Below, piece after piece: positions 1 to 16,921 of a stretch of 64,000 bases of DNA; the stretch's first letter is position 1, and the number at the start of each line of letters is the position of its first letter. Under the pieces are notes generated by a model that saw only the letters and a list, made by a program, of their open reading frames with translations, had not been told where the DNA came from and searched no databases. Made by a program: the position numbers and the translations under genes. Source of the DNA: Pseudorhodoferax sp047601025. Its GTDB lineage: Bacteria; Pseudomonadota; Gammaproteobacteria; Burkholderiales; Burkholderiaceae_C. The stretch spans positions 1,240,001-1,304,000 of the forward strand of contig NZ_JASGJZ010000001.1 of NCBI RefSeq assembly GCF_047601025.1. The letters are read 5' to 3'.

Positions 1-367
1 CGACGTTCAGGCGCCAGCGCCGCGTCAGCGGCTGGTAGGCCAGCCGCATGTGGCGCGAGACGCCGACGATGCGCTCGTCGGTCCAGTACCAGCGCTCGCG
101 CAGGATCTCGGCCTCGGCGACGAAATACATCGGAATGCCCTTGAGCATCGCGTCCTCGACCGGATGCGGCAGCTCGAACTGCACCTGGGCCGTCAGCTCC
201 AGCGCGCCGTCCACGCGCTGCAGCTGCAGCTCTGTGATCACGGCCTTGCCCGGCGCCGGCGCCTGGGCGTCGACCGCGCCGCCCAGCGCCAGCAGCTGCA
301 GCGCGAGCAGCGCCCGGCAGACGCTAAGCCGGGCCCTTCTCCAGCAAGCTGTAAAAGAAACCGTCAT
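1..367 (-). CDS. DUF4390 family exported protein (3' end cut by window edge)
   Basis: Only the N-terminal 122 residues are in the window. The predicted protein opens with an Arg-rich stretch and a hydrophobic Leu/Ala segment ending in VDA-QAPAP at about residue 34, a plausible Sec signal peptide. The following beta-rich stretch (VITELQLQRVDG, then FELPHPVEDAMLKGIPMYF) is typical of DUF4390 proteins, an uncharacterised proteobacterial family. The ATG at 367 lies inside the end of rsmB, a 44-base overlap that implies translational coupling; a GTG two codons upstream is the alternative start. In Burkholderiales this gene usually sits between rsmB and an NtrY/NtrX-type two-component pair, so such a pair probably lies beyond the left edge. 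Its molecular function is unknown. Confidence 0.8.
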   Translation of the reverse strand, partial: MTVSFTACWRRARLSVCRALLALQLLALGGAVDAQAPAPGKAVITELQLQRVDGALELTAQVQFELPHPVEDAMLKGIPMYFVAEAEILRERWYWTDERIVGVSRHMRLAYQPLTRRWRLNV

Positions 368-1664
368 TGTCACGCCGACGATTGTCCGGGACGGCCGCGT
401 CCACCGCGGCGCTGCGGGGGATTAAATGGCCGGGCGCGGGCCGCATTCGCGCGTCGGTGTGGCGTGCACGAAACGTTTCGATGCGCTCGCGCCCTTCGGC
501 CAGGAACACCGAACAGGTGCAGAACAGCAGCCGGCCACCGAGCGCCAGCAGCGGCCACAGGGTCTGCAGCAGCCGGTCCTGCGTGGCCGCCAGCCGGGCG
601 ATGTCGGCCTCGCGCCGCAGCCAGCGCACGTCGGGATGGCGACGCACGATGCCCGAGGCGCTGCAGGGCGCGTCCAGCAGGATGGCGTCGAACGGCTGGC
701 CGTCCCACCAGGCGTACGGGTCGCCGGCATCGGCGGCCCGCACCCGCGCCGCCAGGCCCAGCCGTGCCAGGTTCTCGTGGATGCGGGCGCAGCGCGCCAG
801 GTCCACGTCCAGCGCCAGCAGGTCGGCGTCGGTGCGTTCCAGCAGGTGCGCGGTCTTGCCGCCGGGCGCCGCGCAGGCGTCCAGCAATCGCAGCGGCCGG
901 CCGGCCGGGCGCGCCAGCCCGTCCAGCAGCAGTGGGGCGGCCAGCTGCGCGGCGGCGTCCTGCACCGAGAACGCGCCCTCGGCATAGCCGGGCAGCTCGG
1001 GCACCGGGCGCGGGCGCGGCAGCAGCAGGCCGTCCTCACCGATCGGCTCGGCCGCGATGCCGGCCGCGGCCAGCCGGGCCTGCAGCGCGGCCACGCTGCT
1101 GCGGCGCCGGTTCACGCGCAGCGTCAGCGGGGCCGGGTGGTCGGCGGCCTGTAGCACGGCCTGCCAGTCGGCGGGCCAGTCGCGCTGCAGGCGCTCGATC
1201 CACCAGCGCGGGTGGTTCCAGCGCGCCACCGGGTCGCGCGCGCTGGCCGCCAGCAGCGCCTCGCGCTCGCGCAGGAAGCGGCGCAGGCAGGCGTTCACGA
1301 AGCCGGCCTGCGCGCGCGCCGGGCCGCGGCGGGCGGCCTCCACGGTCTGGTCGACCAGCGTGAAGGGCGTGTACGGCGCGCCGGCCTCGTCCCAGCCCAG
1401 CGCGAGCGCCAGGCACAGCAGCGCGTCGGCCGGCGGCGGTGGCGCGCGCCGGGCCAGCAGCGCGCGCAGCGCCTCGGCGCGGCCGAGCTGGCGCAGCCCA
1501 TGGAACAGCAGGGCCTGCGCCGCCGGCCGCAGCCCCGGCGGCACCGCTGCCAGCGCGGCGGTGGCGGACTGGCCGCCGCGCACGGCCTGCAGCGCGCCCG
1601 CCGCGGCCTGCAGTTGCCGCCACAGCGGCGGTGACGGCGGTGAAGAAGGCGTGGGCACGTTCAT
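324..1664 (-). CDS. rsmB: 16S rRNA (cytosine(967)-C(5))-methyltransferase RsmB
   Basis: 446 residues, close to the E. coli enzyme. It methylates C967 of 16S rRNA using S-adenosylmethionine. An N-terminal NusB-like RNA-binding region (about residues 10-150) is followed by a Rossmann methyltransferase domain with the SAM loop DACAAPGGKT. Two catalytic cysteines are visible: C334 in DAPCSASG and C384 in FCTCSVF, as expected for the RsmB/Nop2 mechanism. The start is the ATG at 1664 (MNVPTPSS); the frame is open further upstream, but the extra residues are low-complexity read-through of the LemA-like gene. This ATG overlaps the stop of the upstream gene by four bases (ATGA). The downstream DUF4390 gene starts inside it, so the three genes form one tight unit. 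Confidence 0.95.
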   Translation of the reverse strand: MNVPTPSSPPSPPLWRQLQAAAGALQAVRGGQSATAALAAVPPGLRPAAQALLFHGLRQLGRAEALRALLARRAPPPPADALLCLALALGWDEAGAPYTPFTLVDQTVEAARRGPARAQAGFVNACLRRFLREREALLAASARDPVARWNHPRWWIERLQRDWPADWQAVLQAADHPAPLTLRVNRRRSSVAALQARLAAAGIAAEPIGEDGLLLPRPRPVPELPGYAEGAFSVQDAAAQLAAPLLLDGLARPAGRPLRLLDACAAPGGKTAHLLERTDADLLALDVDLARCARIHENLARLGLAARVRAADAGDPYAWWDGQPFDAILLDAPCSASGIVRRHPDVRWLRREADIARLAATQDRLLQTLWPLLALGGRLLFCTCSVFLAEGRERIETFRARHTDARMRPAPGHLIPRSAAVDAAVPDNRRRDNDGFFYSLLEKGPA

Positions 1665-2218
1665 CCCGGCACGCGTGCCCGCTTGAAGCCGAACAGCCAG
1701 GCCAGCAGCACGGCCGGGAACTGGCGCACGGCCCGGTTGTGCAGCTCCACCACGGCGGCGTAGGCCCGCTCCGCGGCCTGCACTTGCGCCGTGACGGATT
1801 CCCACTCGGCCCGCAGCGCCACCACCGGCAGGCCGCTGCGCGCCTGGAGCAGCGTGTCGTCGTCCAGGTATTGCCAGGCCATCAGCAACACGGCCCGCGC
1901 GGCCGTCAGCCCGGCCATGGCCGGGCCGTCGCTGGGCTTGCTGCGCACGGCCGCCAGCGAGGCGCCGAACTGCGCGCCGGCGGCCTGCAGGTTGCGCCAG
2001 GGATCACCGGCGCGCGGCGGCCCGTCGCCGGCCGCGGGGGGCACGTGCTCGGCGATCCAGGCCTGGTAGCGCTCGAACTGGCCGACCAGGCTCGCGAACA
2101 CCGACAGCAGCTTGGCGCGCAGCCGCACCAGCCGGTTGTAGGCGCCGACGCCCCAAAACAGCAGCACCGCGGCCACGCCGCCCCAGAGCACCGGCCCGCT
2201 GAAAACCCAACCCGTCAC
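1661..2218 (-). CDS. LemA-like membrane-anchored protein
   Basis: About 185 residues. An N-terminal hydrophobic segment (GPVLWGGVAAVLLFWGVGAY) is followed directly by YNRLVRLRAKLLSVFASLVG and helical sequence. The C-terminal stretch AYAAVVELHNRAVRQFPAVL ends in LFGFKRA. That matches the LemA pattern of one N-terminal membrane helix, a helical bundle, and a final FP...LFGF block, though more divergently than classical LemA. I chose the GTG at 2218 because GGAGAGG lies five bases upstream; the GTG at 2224 abuts that motif with no spacer. It is translationally coupled to rsmB through an ATGA overlap. LemA family proteins have no agreed biochemical role. Confidence 0.75.
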   Translation of the reverse strand: MTGWVFSGPVLWGGVAAVLLFWGVGAYNRLVRLRAKLLSVFASLVGQFERYQAWIAEHVPPAAGDGPPRAGDPWRNLQAAGAQFGASLAAVRSKPSDGPAMAGLTAARAVLLMAWQYLDDDTLLQARSGLPVVALRAEWESVTAQVQAAERAYAAVVELHNRAVRQFPAVLLAWLFGFKRARVPG

Positions 2219-2242
2219 GCACACCTCTCCATCGCTCGCCCC

Positions 2243-2282
2243 AAGAAAAAGCCCCGGAGCCCTGCGACAGGAGCTCCGGGGC
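2243..2282 (-). terminator. Intrinsic terminator after rpoC
   Basis: A perfect 10-bp stem (GCCCCGGAGC at 2251-2260 pairing with 2273-2282) with a 12-base loop. On the minus strand it is followed by TTTTTCTT (plus-strand A-run 2243-2250). It sits 18 bases beyond the rpoC stop codon and is the natural end of the rpl-rpoBC operon. It also separates that operon from the LemA-like gene downstream. Confidence 0.93.
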
Positions 2283-2299
2283 CACCCGATGGCGACGGC

Positions 2300-6520
<4,221 letters not shown>

Positions 6521-6545
6521 AGCGTTTTCCTTTGCCTTGCCTGCC

Positions 6546-10658
<4,113 letters not shown>

Positions 10659-10880
10659 GAGATCTCCGGGCGAGGATTCGAATCCTGGTGACTGAGGCGC
10701 CGGGTGCTCTCGGCCCGGCGAAGCTTGGCGGCTGGCCACTACCAACCTATGGCGGACGGCGATGCGTTGCACATCGCCCGGACCAAGACGTCTTCTGCAG
10801 TCGAGTCAGAAGACACTCGAAAGCGGATTGCACCGCTTTCGGCTGCCATCTGCAGCGAGGTGCCGCAACACCCCACAACG

Positions 10881-10922
10881 CCAAAGGCTGGAGGCCTGCG
10901 AACAGGACGCTCCAGCCTTCGG
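10881..10922 (-). promoter_or_regulatory. rplL-rpoB intergenic hairpin (attenuator or RNase processing site)
   Basis: A near-perfect 13-bp inverted repeat: CCAAAGGCTGGAG at 10881-10893 pairs with CTCCAGCCTTCGG at 10910-10922 with one mismatch. It starts 11 bases after the rplL stop. There is no U-run after it on the minus strand, so a full terminator is unlikely. In E. coli the equivalent spacer holds a partial terminator and an RNase III site that lower rpoBC expression relative to L7/L12; the same role is inferred here. Confidence 0.6.
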
Positions 10923-10933
10923 CGGAAGGTCGA

Positions 10934-11311
10934 TTACTTGAGCTCGACCTTGGCGCCGGCGTCTTCCAGCTTCTTCTTGGCGGCTTCGGCGTCGGCCTTG
11001 GCGATGCCTTCCTTGACGGCCTTGGGAGCGCCGTCGACCAGGTCCTTGGCTTCCTTCAGGCCCAGGCCGGTGATTTCGCGCACGGCCTTGATGACGGACA
11101 CCTTGTTGGCGCCGGCTTCCAGCAGCTGGACCGTGAACTCGGTCTTCTCTTCGGCGGCCGGGGCGGCGGCACCGGCGCCGCCGGCGGCGGGAGCCGCCAT
11201 GGCGGCGGCGCTCACGCCGAACTTCTCTTCGATGGCCTTGACCAGGTCGTTGAGCTCGAGGACCGTCATGCTGTCGAGCGCGGTCAGGAATGCGTCTTTA
11301 TCGAATGCCAT
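10934..11311 (-). CDS. rplL: 50S ribosomal protein L7/L12
   Basis: 125 residues. Dimers of this stalk protein bind L10 and recruit translation factors to the ribosome. The N-terminal dimerisation helix pair (MAFDKDAFLTALDSMTVLEL) is followed by an Ala/Gly/Pro hinge at about 38-53. The C-terminal domain carries the conserved KVSVIKAVREITGLGLKEAK factor-binding face. The ATG at 11311 follows TAGGAAATCAAA, an acceptable ribosome-binding site. It lies 36 bases after rplJ, as expected for co-translated stalk genes. Confidence 0.99.
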   Translation of the reverse strand: MAFDKDAFLTALDSMTVLELNDLVKAIEEKFGVSAAAMAAPAAGGAGAAAPAAEEKTEFTVQLLEAGANKVSVIKAVREITGLGLKEAKDLVDGAPKAVKEGIAKADAEAAKKKLEDAGAKVELK

Positions 11312-11347
11312 TTTGATTTCCTAGAAAACTGTTGGTGTGGTTGCCGC

Positions 11348-11881
11348 TCAGGCCGCGGCAGCTTCTTGCGCTTCGGCTGCGGGCTCCGCAGCGCCTTCGT
11401 CCTTCTTGGCCGCCAGCGCGCCCAGCACCACGGCCGTGCGCGAGATCGGGGACATCAGCAGGCCGCACAGTTGGGCCAGCAGGACGTCCTTCGAAGGGAT
11501 GTTCGCCAGTTGCTTGACGCCGTCGACGTCCAGGGCCTTGCCACCGAACGCGCCGCCGCGGATGACCAGCTTGTCGTTGGTCTTCGCGAAATCGGCCACC
11601 ACTTTCGCGGCGGCCACGGCATCGGCGGAAAAGCCGTAGATCAGCGGACCGGTCATCTGGTCGGCGACGACCTCGAACGGGCTGCCGGCGACGGCGCGGC
11701 GTGCCAGCGTGTTCTTCAACACGCTGAGGGTCACGCCAGCGCTGCGCGCGGTCGAGCGCAGTCGGGTCATGTCGGCGACCGTGATGCCACGGTATTCCGC
11801 CATCACGAGCGTCTGAGCGTTTGCGGCGAGGCCGGTCACTTCGGTGATGACCGCTTCTTTCTCACTGCGATTCAGACTCAA
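11348..11881 (-). CDS. rplJ: 50S ribosomal protein L10 (TTG start)
   Basis: 177 residues. L10 anchors the L7/L12 dimers to the ribosome and in many bacteria represses its own operon. The N-terminal MSLNRSEKEAVITEV matches betaproteobacterial L10. The first codon is TTG at 11881, preceded by AAGGAG with a six-base spacer; no ATG or GTG fits the family N-terminus. The C-terminal Ala-rich helix (AAEPAAEAQEAAAA) is the expected L7/L12-binding tail. Use of TTG for a highly expressed ribosomal protein suggests initiation is deliberately limited or regulated from the leader. Confidence 0.97.
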   Translation of the reverse strand: MSLNRSEKEAVITEVTGLAANAQTLVMAEYRGITVADMTRLRSTARSAGVTLSVLKNTLARRAVAGSPFEVVADQMTGPLIYGFSADAVAAAKVVADFAKTNDKLVIRGGAFGGKALDVDGVKQLANIPSKDVLLAQLCGLLMSPISRTAVVLGALAAKKDEGAAEPAAEAQEAAAA

Positions 11882-12127
11882 GGTCTACTCCTTTGGTATG
11901 TGCCTTGGGGCCAGAGCCCGGCGGCACGCCTTCTTGCAGCGACCAACTGTTTCCGGAAACGGATTCCGTCCGCAGCGGGATCGCCATCTGCGTTGGCGGC
12001 TTGCGCCATTAAGCCCTGCCCTCGACGGGAAGAGCGCCAACGGTCTCGGATGGCCCGCACGGCTCGCGCCGCCCGACCCACCACGTCGGAGGACCTCCGG
12101 CAGGAAGCCCTCCGCATTTCGTTGCGA
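11882..12127 (-). promoter_or_regulatory. rplA-rplJ spacer: candidate L10 autoregulatory leader
   Basis: A 246-base spacer without a convincing gene between rplA and rplJ. In many bacteria the mRNA just upstream of rplJ folds into the L10(L12)4-binding leader that controls rplJL translation. Position and length fit, and the spacer includes GC-rich inverted segments. I did not derive the consensus kink-turn by hand, so this rests mainly on position. A promoter for rplJL-rpoBC may also lie here. Confidence 0.4.
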
Positions 12128-12823
12128 CTACGCCGAGAGGCTCTGGGTGTCCACGCGGACGCCCACGCCCATGGTCGACGACACCGCCACCTTGCGCAGG
12201 TACAGGCCCTTGCTCGAGGCCGGCTTGGCCTTGTTCAGCGCCTCGATCAAGGCCAGCAGGTTGCCCTGCAGCTTGTCGTCGTCGAACGAACGGCGGCCGA
12301 TCGTGCCGTGGATGATGCCGGCCTTGTCGACGCGGAACTGCACCTGGCCGGCCTTGGCGTTCTTCACCGCGGTCGCGACGTCGGGCGTCACGGTGCCGAC
12401 CTTGGGGTTCGGCATCAGGCCGCGTGGACCCAGGATCTGGCCCAGCGCACCGACCACGCGCATCGCGTCCGGCGCGGCGATCACCACGTCGAACGGCATG
12501 TCGCCGGCCTTGACCTGGGCAGCCAGGTCGTCCATGCCGACGATGTCGGCGCCGGCGGCCTTGGCTTCCTCGGCCTTGGCGCCCTGCGCGAACACGGCGA
12601 CGCGCTTGGTCTTGCCGGTGCCGTTGGGCAGCACCACGGCGCCGCGCACGACCTGGTCGGACTTCTTGGCGTCCACGCCCAGCTGCACGGCCACGTCGAT
12701 GGACTCATCGAACTTGGCGGTGGCGGCTTCCTTGACGATGGCCAGCGCTTCCGTCAGGGGGTACAGCTTGGTGCTGTCGACCTTGCCCTGCTGCGCCTTT
12801 TGCTTCTTGGTCAGCGTGCTCAT
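12128..12823 (-). CDS. rplA: 50S ribosomal protein L1
   Basis: 231 residues, normal length. L1 binds 23S rRNA at the mobile L1 stalk near the E site and, in many bacteria, its own mRNA. Diagnostic blocks include VVLPNGTGKTKRVAVF and GADIVGMDDLAAQVKAG. The core ILGPRGLMPNPKVGTVT is the classic L1 signature. Its ATG at 12823 directly abuts the stop codon of rplK, so the pair is co-translated as in most bacteria. Confidence 0.99.
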   Translation of the reverse strand: MSTLTKKQKAQQGKVDSTKLYPLTEALAIVKEAATAKFDESIDVAVQLGVDAKKSDQVVRGAVVLPNGTGKTKRVAVFAQGAKAEEAKAAGADIVGMDDLAAQVKAGDMPFDVVIAAPDAMRVVGALGQILGPRGLMPNPKVGTVTPDVATAVKNAKAGQVQFRVDKAGIIHGTIGRRSFDDDKLQGNLLALIEALNKAKPASSKGLYLRKVAVSSTMGVGVRVDTQSLSA

Positions 12824-13255
12824 TTAGACACCCTCCACATTCACGCCCATGGAACGGGCCGAGCCGGCGATGGTGCGCACGGCGGCGTCCAGGTCGGCGG
12901 CGGTCATGTCCTTCATCTTGGTCTTGGCGATCTCCTCGAGCTGGGCCCGGGTGATCTTGCCGACCTTGTCGGTGTGCGGCTTGGCCGAGCCCTTGTCCAG
13001 CTTGATCGCCTTCTTGATCAGCGTGGTCGCCGGCGGCGTCTTGATGATGAAGGTGAAGCTCTTGTCCGCGAACGCGGTGATCACCACCGGCAGCGGCAGG
13101 CCCGGCTCGACGCCCTGGGTCTGGGCGTTGAACGCCTTGCAGAACTCCATGATGTTCAGGCCGCGCTGGCCCAGCGCCGGGCCGATCGGGGGGGACGGGT
13201 TGGCCTTGCCAGCTGGCACCTGCAGCTTGATGAAGCCGACGATTTTCTTCGCCAT
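12824..13255 (-). CDS. rplK: 50S ribosomal protein L11
   Basis: 143 residues. L11 forms the base of the GTPase-associated centre with 23S rRNA and is needed for RelA activation. The N-terminus is MAKKIVGFIKLQVPAGKANP, the C-terminal part contains TIAGSARSMGVNV. The ATG at 13255 is preceded by ACGGAG; the frame stays open upstream to 13657 but that is overlap with nusG in another frame. A 139-base GC-rich spacer separates it from nusG. That spacer has a CGGCCG-type inverted repeat but no U-run. Confidence 0.98.
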   Translation of the reverse strand: MAKKIVGFIKLQVPAGKANPSPPIGPALGQRGLNIMEFCKAFNAQTQGVEPGLPLPVVITAFADKSFTFIIKTPPATTLIKKAIKLDKGSAKPHTDKVGKITRAQLEEIAKTKMKDMTAADLDAAVRTIAGSARSMGVNVEGV

Positions 13256-13394
13256 GATTGAAACTCCGTACGGGTGTTGGCGCCAGGACGAGGCCCTGGC
13301 TCCCCGGGGGTGGAAGACTCTTGGGGGACAGACGGCACCCGCGCCGAGTCGGAAAGCGCGGGGCCGGGAGCACGGCCGACGGGGCGGCCGTCGC

Positions 13395-13982
13395 TCAGGT
13401 CTTCTCGATCTGGCTGAACTCCAGCTCGACCGGGGTCGCACGGCCGAAGATCGTGACCGAGACGCGGACCTTGTTCTTGTCGTAGTTGACTTCCTCGACC
13501 GAGCCGTTGAAGTCGGTGAACGGGCCTTCCTTGACGCGCACGTACTCGCCGACCAGGAATTCGACCTTGTGGCGCGGCTTCTCCACGCCTTCCTGCATCT
13601 GGCTGACGATCTTGACGACCTCGTCGTCGGAGATCGGCGCCGGACGGTTCTTGGCACCGCCGACGAAGCCGGTCACCTTGTTGGTGTGCTTGACCAGGTG
13701 CCAGGTCTCGTCGTCCATCAGCATCTCGACGAACACGTAGCCCGGGAACAGGCGGCGCTCGGTCGTGCGGCGCTGGCCGTTCTTGACCTCGACGACCTCT
13801 TCGGTCGGCACCAGGATGCGGCCGAACTTGGACTGCATGCCGGCGCGGTTGATGCGCTCGGTGATGTTGCGTTCCACGGCCTTCTCCATGCCCGAGTAGG
13901 CATGGACGATGTACCAGCGGAAGTCCGGGTTGGCCGGCCCCGGAGTCGCTTGCGGCGCGGGGGATTCGACAGCGTCAGTCAT
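13395..13982 (-). CDS. nusG: Transcription termination/antitermination factor NusG
   Basis: 195 residues. NusG binds RNA polymerase, raises processivity and couples it to Rho or the ribosome. The NGN domain starts at RWYIVHAYSGMEKAVERNI (about residue 22) after a short low-complexity leader. The C-terminal KOW domain contains VGEYVRVKEGPFTDFNGSVE. Its ATG at 13982 abuts the secE stop without a gap, so the two are one transcription unit as in most proteobacteria. Confidence 0.98.
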   Translation of the reverse strand: MTDAVESPAPQATPGPANPDFRWYIVHAYSGMEKAVERNITERINRAGMQSKFGRILVPTEEVVEVKNGQRRTTERRLFPGYVFVEMLMDDETWHLVKHTNKVTGFVGGAKNRPAPISDDEVVKIVSQMQEGVEKPRHKVEFLVGEYVRVKEGPFTDFNGSVEEVNYDKNKVRVSVTIFGRATPVELEFSQIEKT

Positions 13983-14366
13983 TTATCTCTTCCAACCCAG
14001 GATCAGGTCGTACAGCACCCATTCCAGGGTCTTGTCCGTCAGCCACAGGAACAGCGCCATCACAACGACGAAGGCGAACACGTAGCCCGTCATCTGCATG
14101 GCCTCCTTGCGCGTCGGCCAGACGACCTTCTTGACCTCGCGCGAGGCGTCGCGGCCGAATGCGATCAGCTGCCGGCCCGGCTCGCTGGACAGGAACAGGC
14201 CGACCGCGGCCGCCAGCCCCACGACCAGCGCCGCCCATTGCGCCACCTGGCCCTGGCGGCCCAGCAGGTAGAAGCCTGCCACCGCCGCCACGACCAGCGC
14301 CGCGGCGACGGCCATCTTGGCCTTGTCCGCGCCGGTACTGACAGTTTCAACTTGCGAAGTCGCCAT
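13983..14366 (-). CDS. secE: Preprotein translocase subunit SecE
   Basis: 127 residues with three predicted membrane helices, like the longer proteobacterial SecE. The essential amphipathic segment and last helix are clear: SREVKKVVWPTRKEAMQMT then GYVFAFVVVMALFLWLTDKTL. I placed the start at the ATG at 14366 (MATSQVETV); an upstream ATG at 14414 would begin inside a hairpin and adds 16 unsupported residues. SecE stabilises SecY in the inner membrane. It follows tRNA-Trp, the conserved tuf-tRNA(Trp)-secE-nusG arrangement. Confidence 0.96.
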   Translation of the reverse strand: MATSQVETVSTGADKAKMAVAAALVVAAVAGFYLLGRQGQVAQWAALVVGLAAAVGLFLSSEPGRQLIAFGRDASREVKKVVWPTRKEAMQMTGYVFAFVVVMALFLWLTDKTLEWVLYDLILGWKR

Positions 14367-14412
14367 GTCGGCCAAATTCCTGGATGCAAACACAAGCGCC
14401 GTTGCAGACGCC

Positions 14413-14439
14413 AAAGCCCGTCAGGTCATGACGGGCTTT
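14413..14439 (-). terminator. Hairpin between tRNA-Trp and secE (possible bidirectional terminator or attenuator)
   Basis: A perfect 11-bp stem, AAAGCCCGTCA at 14413-14423 with TGACGGGCTTT at 14429-14439, around a five-base loop. On the minus strand the 3' arm ends in TTT but the following bases are GGCG, so termination would be partial at best. It lies between tRNA-Trp and secE and could limit read-through from the tRNA/tuf operon into secE-nusG, or block exonucleases after tRNA processing. Confidence 0.55.
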
Positions 14440-14445
14440 CGAGGG

Positions 14446-14468
14446 GCCACCTGGTCAGATCAGGTGGC
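14446..14468 (-). repeat. Inverted repeat overlapping the 3' end of tRNA-Trp
   Basis: A perfect 8-bp inverted repeat, GCCACCTG at 14446-14453 and CAGGTGGC at 14461-14468, with a 7-base loop. The distal arm (14461-14468) includes the discriminator and CCA of tRNA-Trp (14468-14465). Pairing would therefore sequester the immature 3' end, which may influence processing or separate the tRNA from secE mRNA. Confidence 0.6.
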
Positions 14469-14540
14469 AGGGGCAGTAGGAATCGAACCTACAACCTTCG
14501 GTTTTGGAGACCGACGCTCTGCCAATTGAGCTATACCCCT
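14465..14540 (-). tRNA. tRNA-Trp (CCA)
   Basis: 76 bases including an encoded CCA end. The acceptor stem AGGGGTA pairs with TGCCCCT. The anticodon loop CTCCAAA carries CCA, reading the Trp codon UGG. The T-loop GGTTCGAATCC is canonical. It lies 10 bases after the tuf stop and before secE, its usual place in proteobacteria. Confidence 0.98.
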
Positions 14541-14550
14541 CCGAACATCG

Positions 14551-15741
<1,191 letters not shown>

Positions 15742-15813
15742 TGTTCGACTCCGAAAAAATTAACGCTCTATCTCGCCAAGACCCCACGCGCTGCGCCTGG
15801 GCGCGGGAATTCG

Positions 15814-15888
<75 letters not shown>

Positions 15889-15922
15889 GCTCAAACCTAC
15901 CGGAACCGATCGATCACTGCAC

Positions 15923-15996
15923 TGGAGCGGGAGACGGGAATCGAACCCGCGTCATTAGCTTGGAAGGCTAGGGTTCTACCATTGAACTACTCCCGC
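15923..15996 (-). tRNA. tRNA-Gly (TCC)
   Basis: 74 bases with encoded CCA. The acceptor stem GCGGGAG pairs with CTCCCGC. The anticodon loop CTTCCAA gives TCC, reading Gly GGA and GGG. The T-loop GGTTCGATTCC is canonical. It lies 34 bases before tRNA-Thr in the same transcript. Confidence 0.98.
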
Positions 15997-16091
15997 CTCG
16001 CCCCGCCGCCGTCCGCCTGGACCACGGCGAGCGACGCGCTTTCGCAACACCCCACAAAACCCGATCGATCGATTCCTACCGTTGTTCTTGC

Positions 16092-16177
16092 TGGTGGAGA
16101 GGGCTGGATTCGAACCAGCGTACTCGTTAGAGGGCAGATTTACAGTCTGCTGCCATTAACCACTCGGCCACCTCTCC
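16092..16177 (-). tRNA. tRNA-Tyr (GTA)
   Basis: 86 bases with encoded CCA and the long variable arm of a class II tRNA. The acceptor stem GGAGAGG pairs with CCTCTCC. The anticodon loop contains GTA (CTGTAAA), reading Tyr UAC and UAU. It is the first gene of the tRNA-tuf operon, 12 bases after the promoter -10 element. Confidence 0.98.
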
Positions 16178-16189
16178 AGCGAACCCGGG

Positions 16190-16217
16190 ACTATAGCACA
16201 ACTATTTCCGATGTCAC
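16190..16217 (-). promoter_or_regulatory. Sigma-70 promoter of the tRNA(Tyr,Gly,Thr)-tuf operon
   Basis: On the minus strand, GTGACA (16217-16212) and TATAGT (16195-16190) are separated by 16 bases. TGC directly before the -10 gives an extended -10 element. Both hexamers differ from consensus at one base. The -35 box overlaps the stop codon of ung. The predicted start is about five bases upstream of tRNA-Tyr, sensible for a strong stable-RNA promoter. Confidence 0.8.
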
Positions 16218-16921
16218 GCACTTTCGGCAAGCCGCCAGTCGAGCGCGCCGCCGCGCTCGGCCAGCCAGCGCTGCGCCCGGCCGAAGTGGCCGCAGCCCAC
16301 GAAGGGTACCGGCGGCCGCAGCGCCGACAGCGGCGACGGATGGTTGGCCTGCAGCACCAGCGCCTGGCGGCCGTGCGCCTGCGCGGTGCGCTCGATCAGC
16401 GGCGCCTTGGCCTGGGCATGGGCGCCCCACAGCAGATAGGCGCAGGGCGAGGCCGCGCCGGCCACCTGGGCGATCAGGGCGTCGGTCAGCGCCTCCCAGC
16501 CCTGGCGTGCATGGCAGCCGGCCTGGCCCTCCTCCACCGTGAGCGTGGTGTTGAGCAGCAGCACGCCGCGCTCGGCCCAGGCGCGCAGCGAGCCGGACAC
16601 CGGCGGTGCCAGCCCGAGGTCGCGCTGCAGTTCCTTGAAGATGTTGCGCAGCGAGGGCGGCGGGCGCACGCCCGGCGCGACCGAGAACGCCAGCCCTTCG
16701 GCCTGGCCCGGCCCGTGGTAGGGGTCCTGCCCCAGGATCACCGCGCAGACCCGCTCCGGCGGCGTCAGGCGCAGCGCGCGCAGCGGCTCGGGCGGGTAGA
16801 TGCGCGCGCCGGCGGCATGGCGTGCGGCCAGGAAGTCCTGCAGGCGGCGCCCGGCCGGGCTGTCGGCGAAGGCCAGCACCGTGGCCTGCCAGCCCGGCGC
16901 CACGGGGCCGAGCGGCGTCAT
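16214..16921 (-). CDS. ung: Uracil-DNA glycosylase
   Basis: 235 residues, family 1 UDG. It removes uracil from DNA to start base-excision repair. The water-activating motif GQDPYHG is at residues 64-70 with D66. The leucine-loop motif has H194 in HPSPLSA. The glycine-rich GVLLLNTTLTVE segment is present. The ATG at 16921 overlaps the trpC stop by four bases (ATGA), so it is translated as the last gene of the trpG-ltaE-lysE-trpD-trpC unit. Confidence 0.97.
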   Translation of the reverse strand: MTPLGPVAPGWQATVLAFADSPAGRRLQDFLAARHAAGARIYPPEPLRALRLTPPERVCAVILGQDPYHGPGQAEGLAFSVAPGVRPPPSLRNIFKELQRDLGLAPPVSGSLRAWAERGVLLLNTTLTVEEGQAGCHARQGWEALTDALIAQVAGAASPCAYLLWGAHAQAKAPLIERTAQAHGRQALVLQANHPSPLSALRPPVPFVGCGHFGRAQRWLAERGGALDWRLAESA

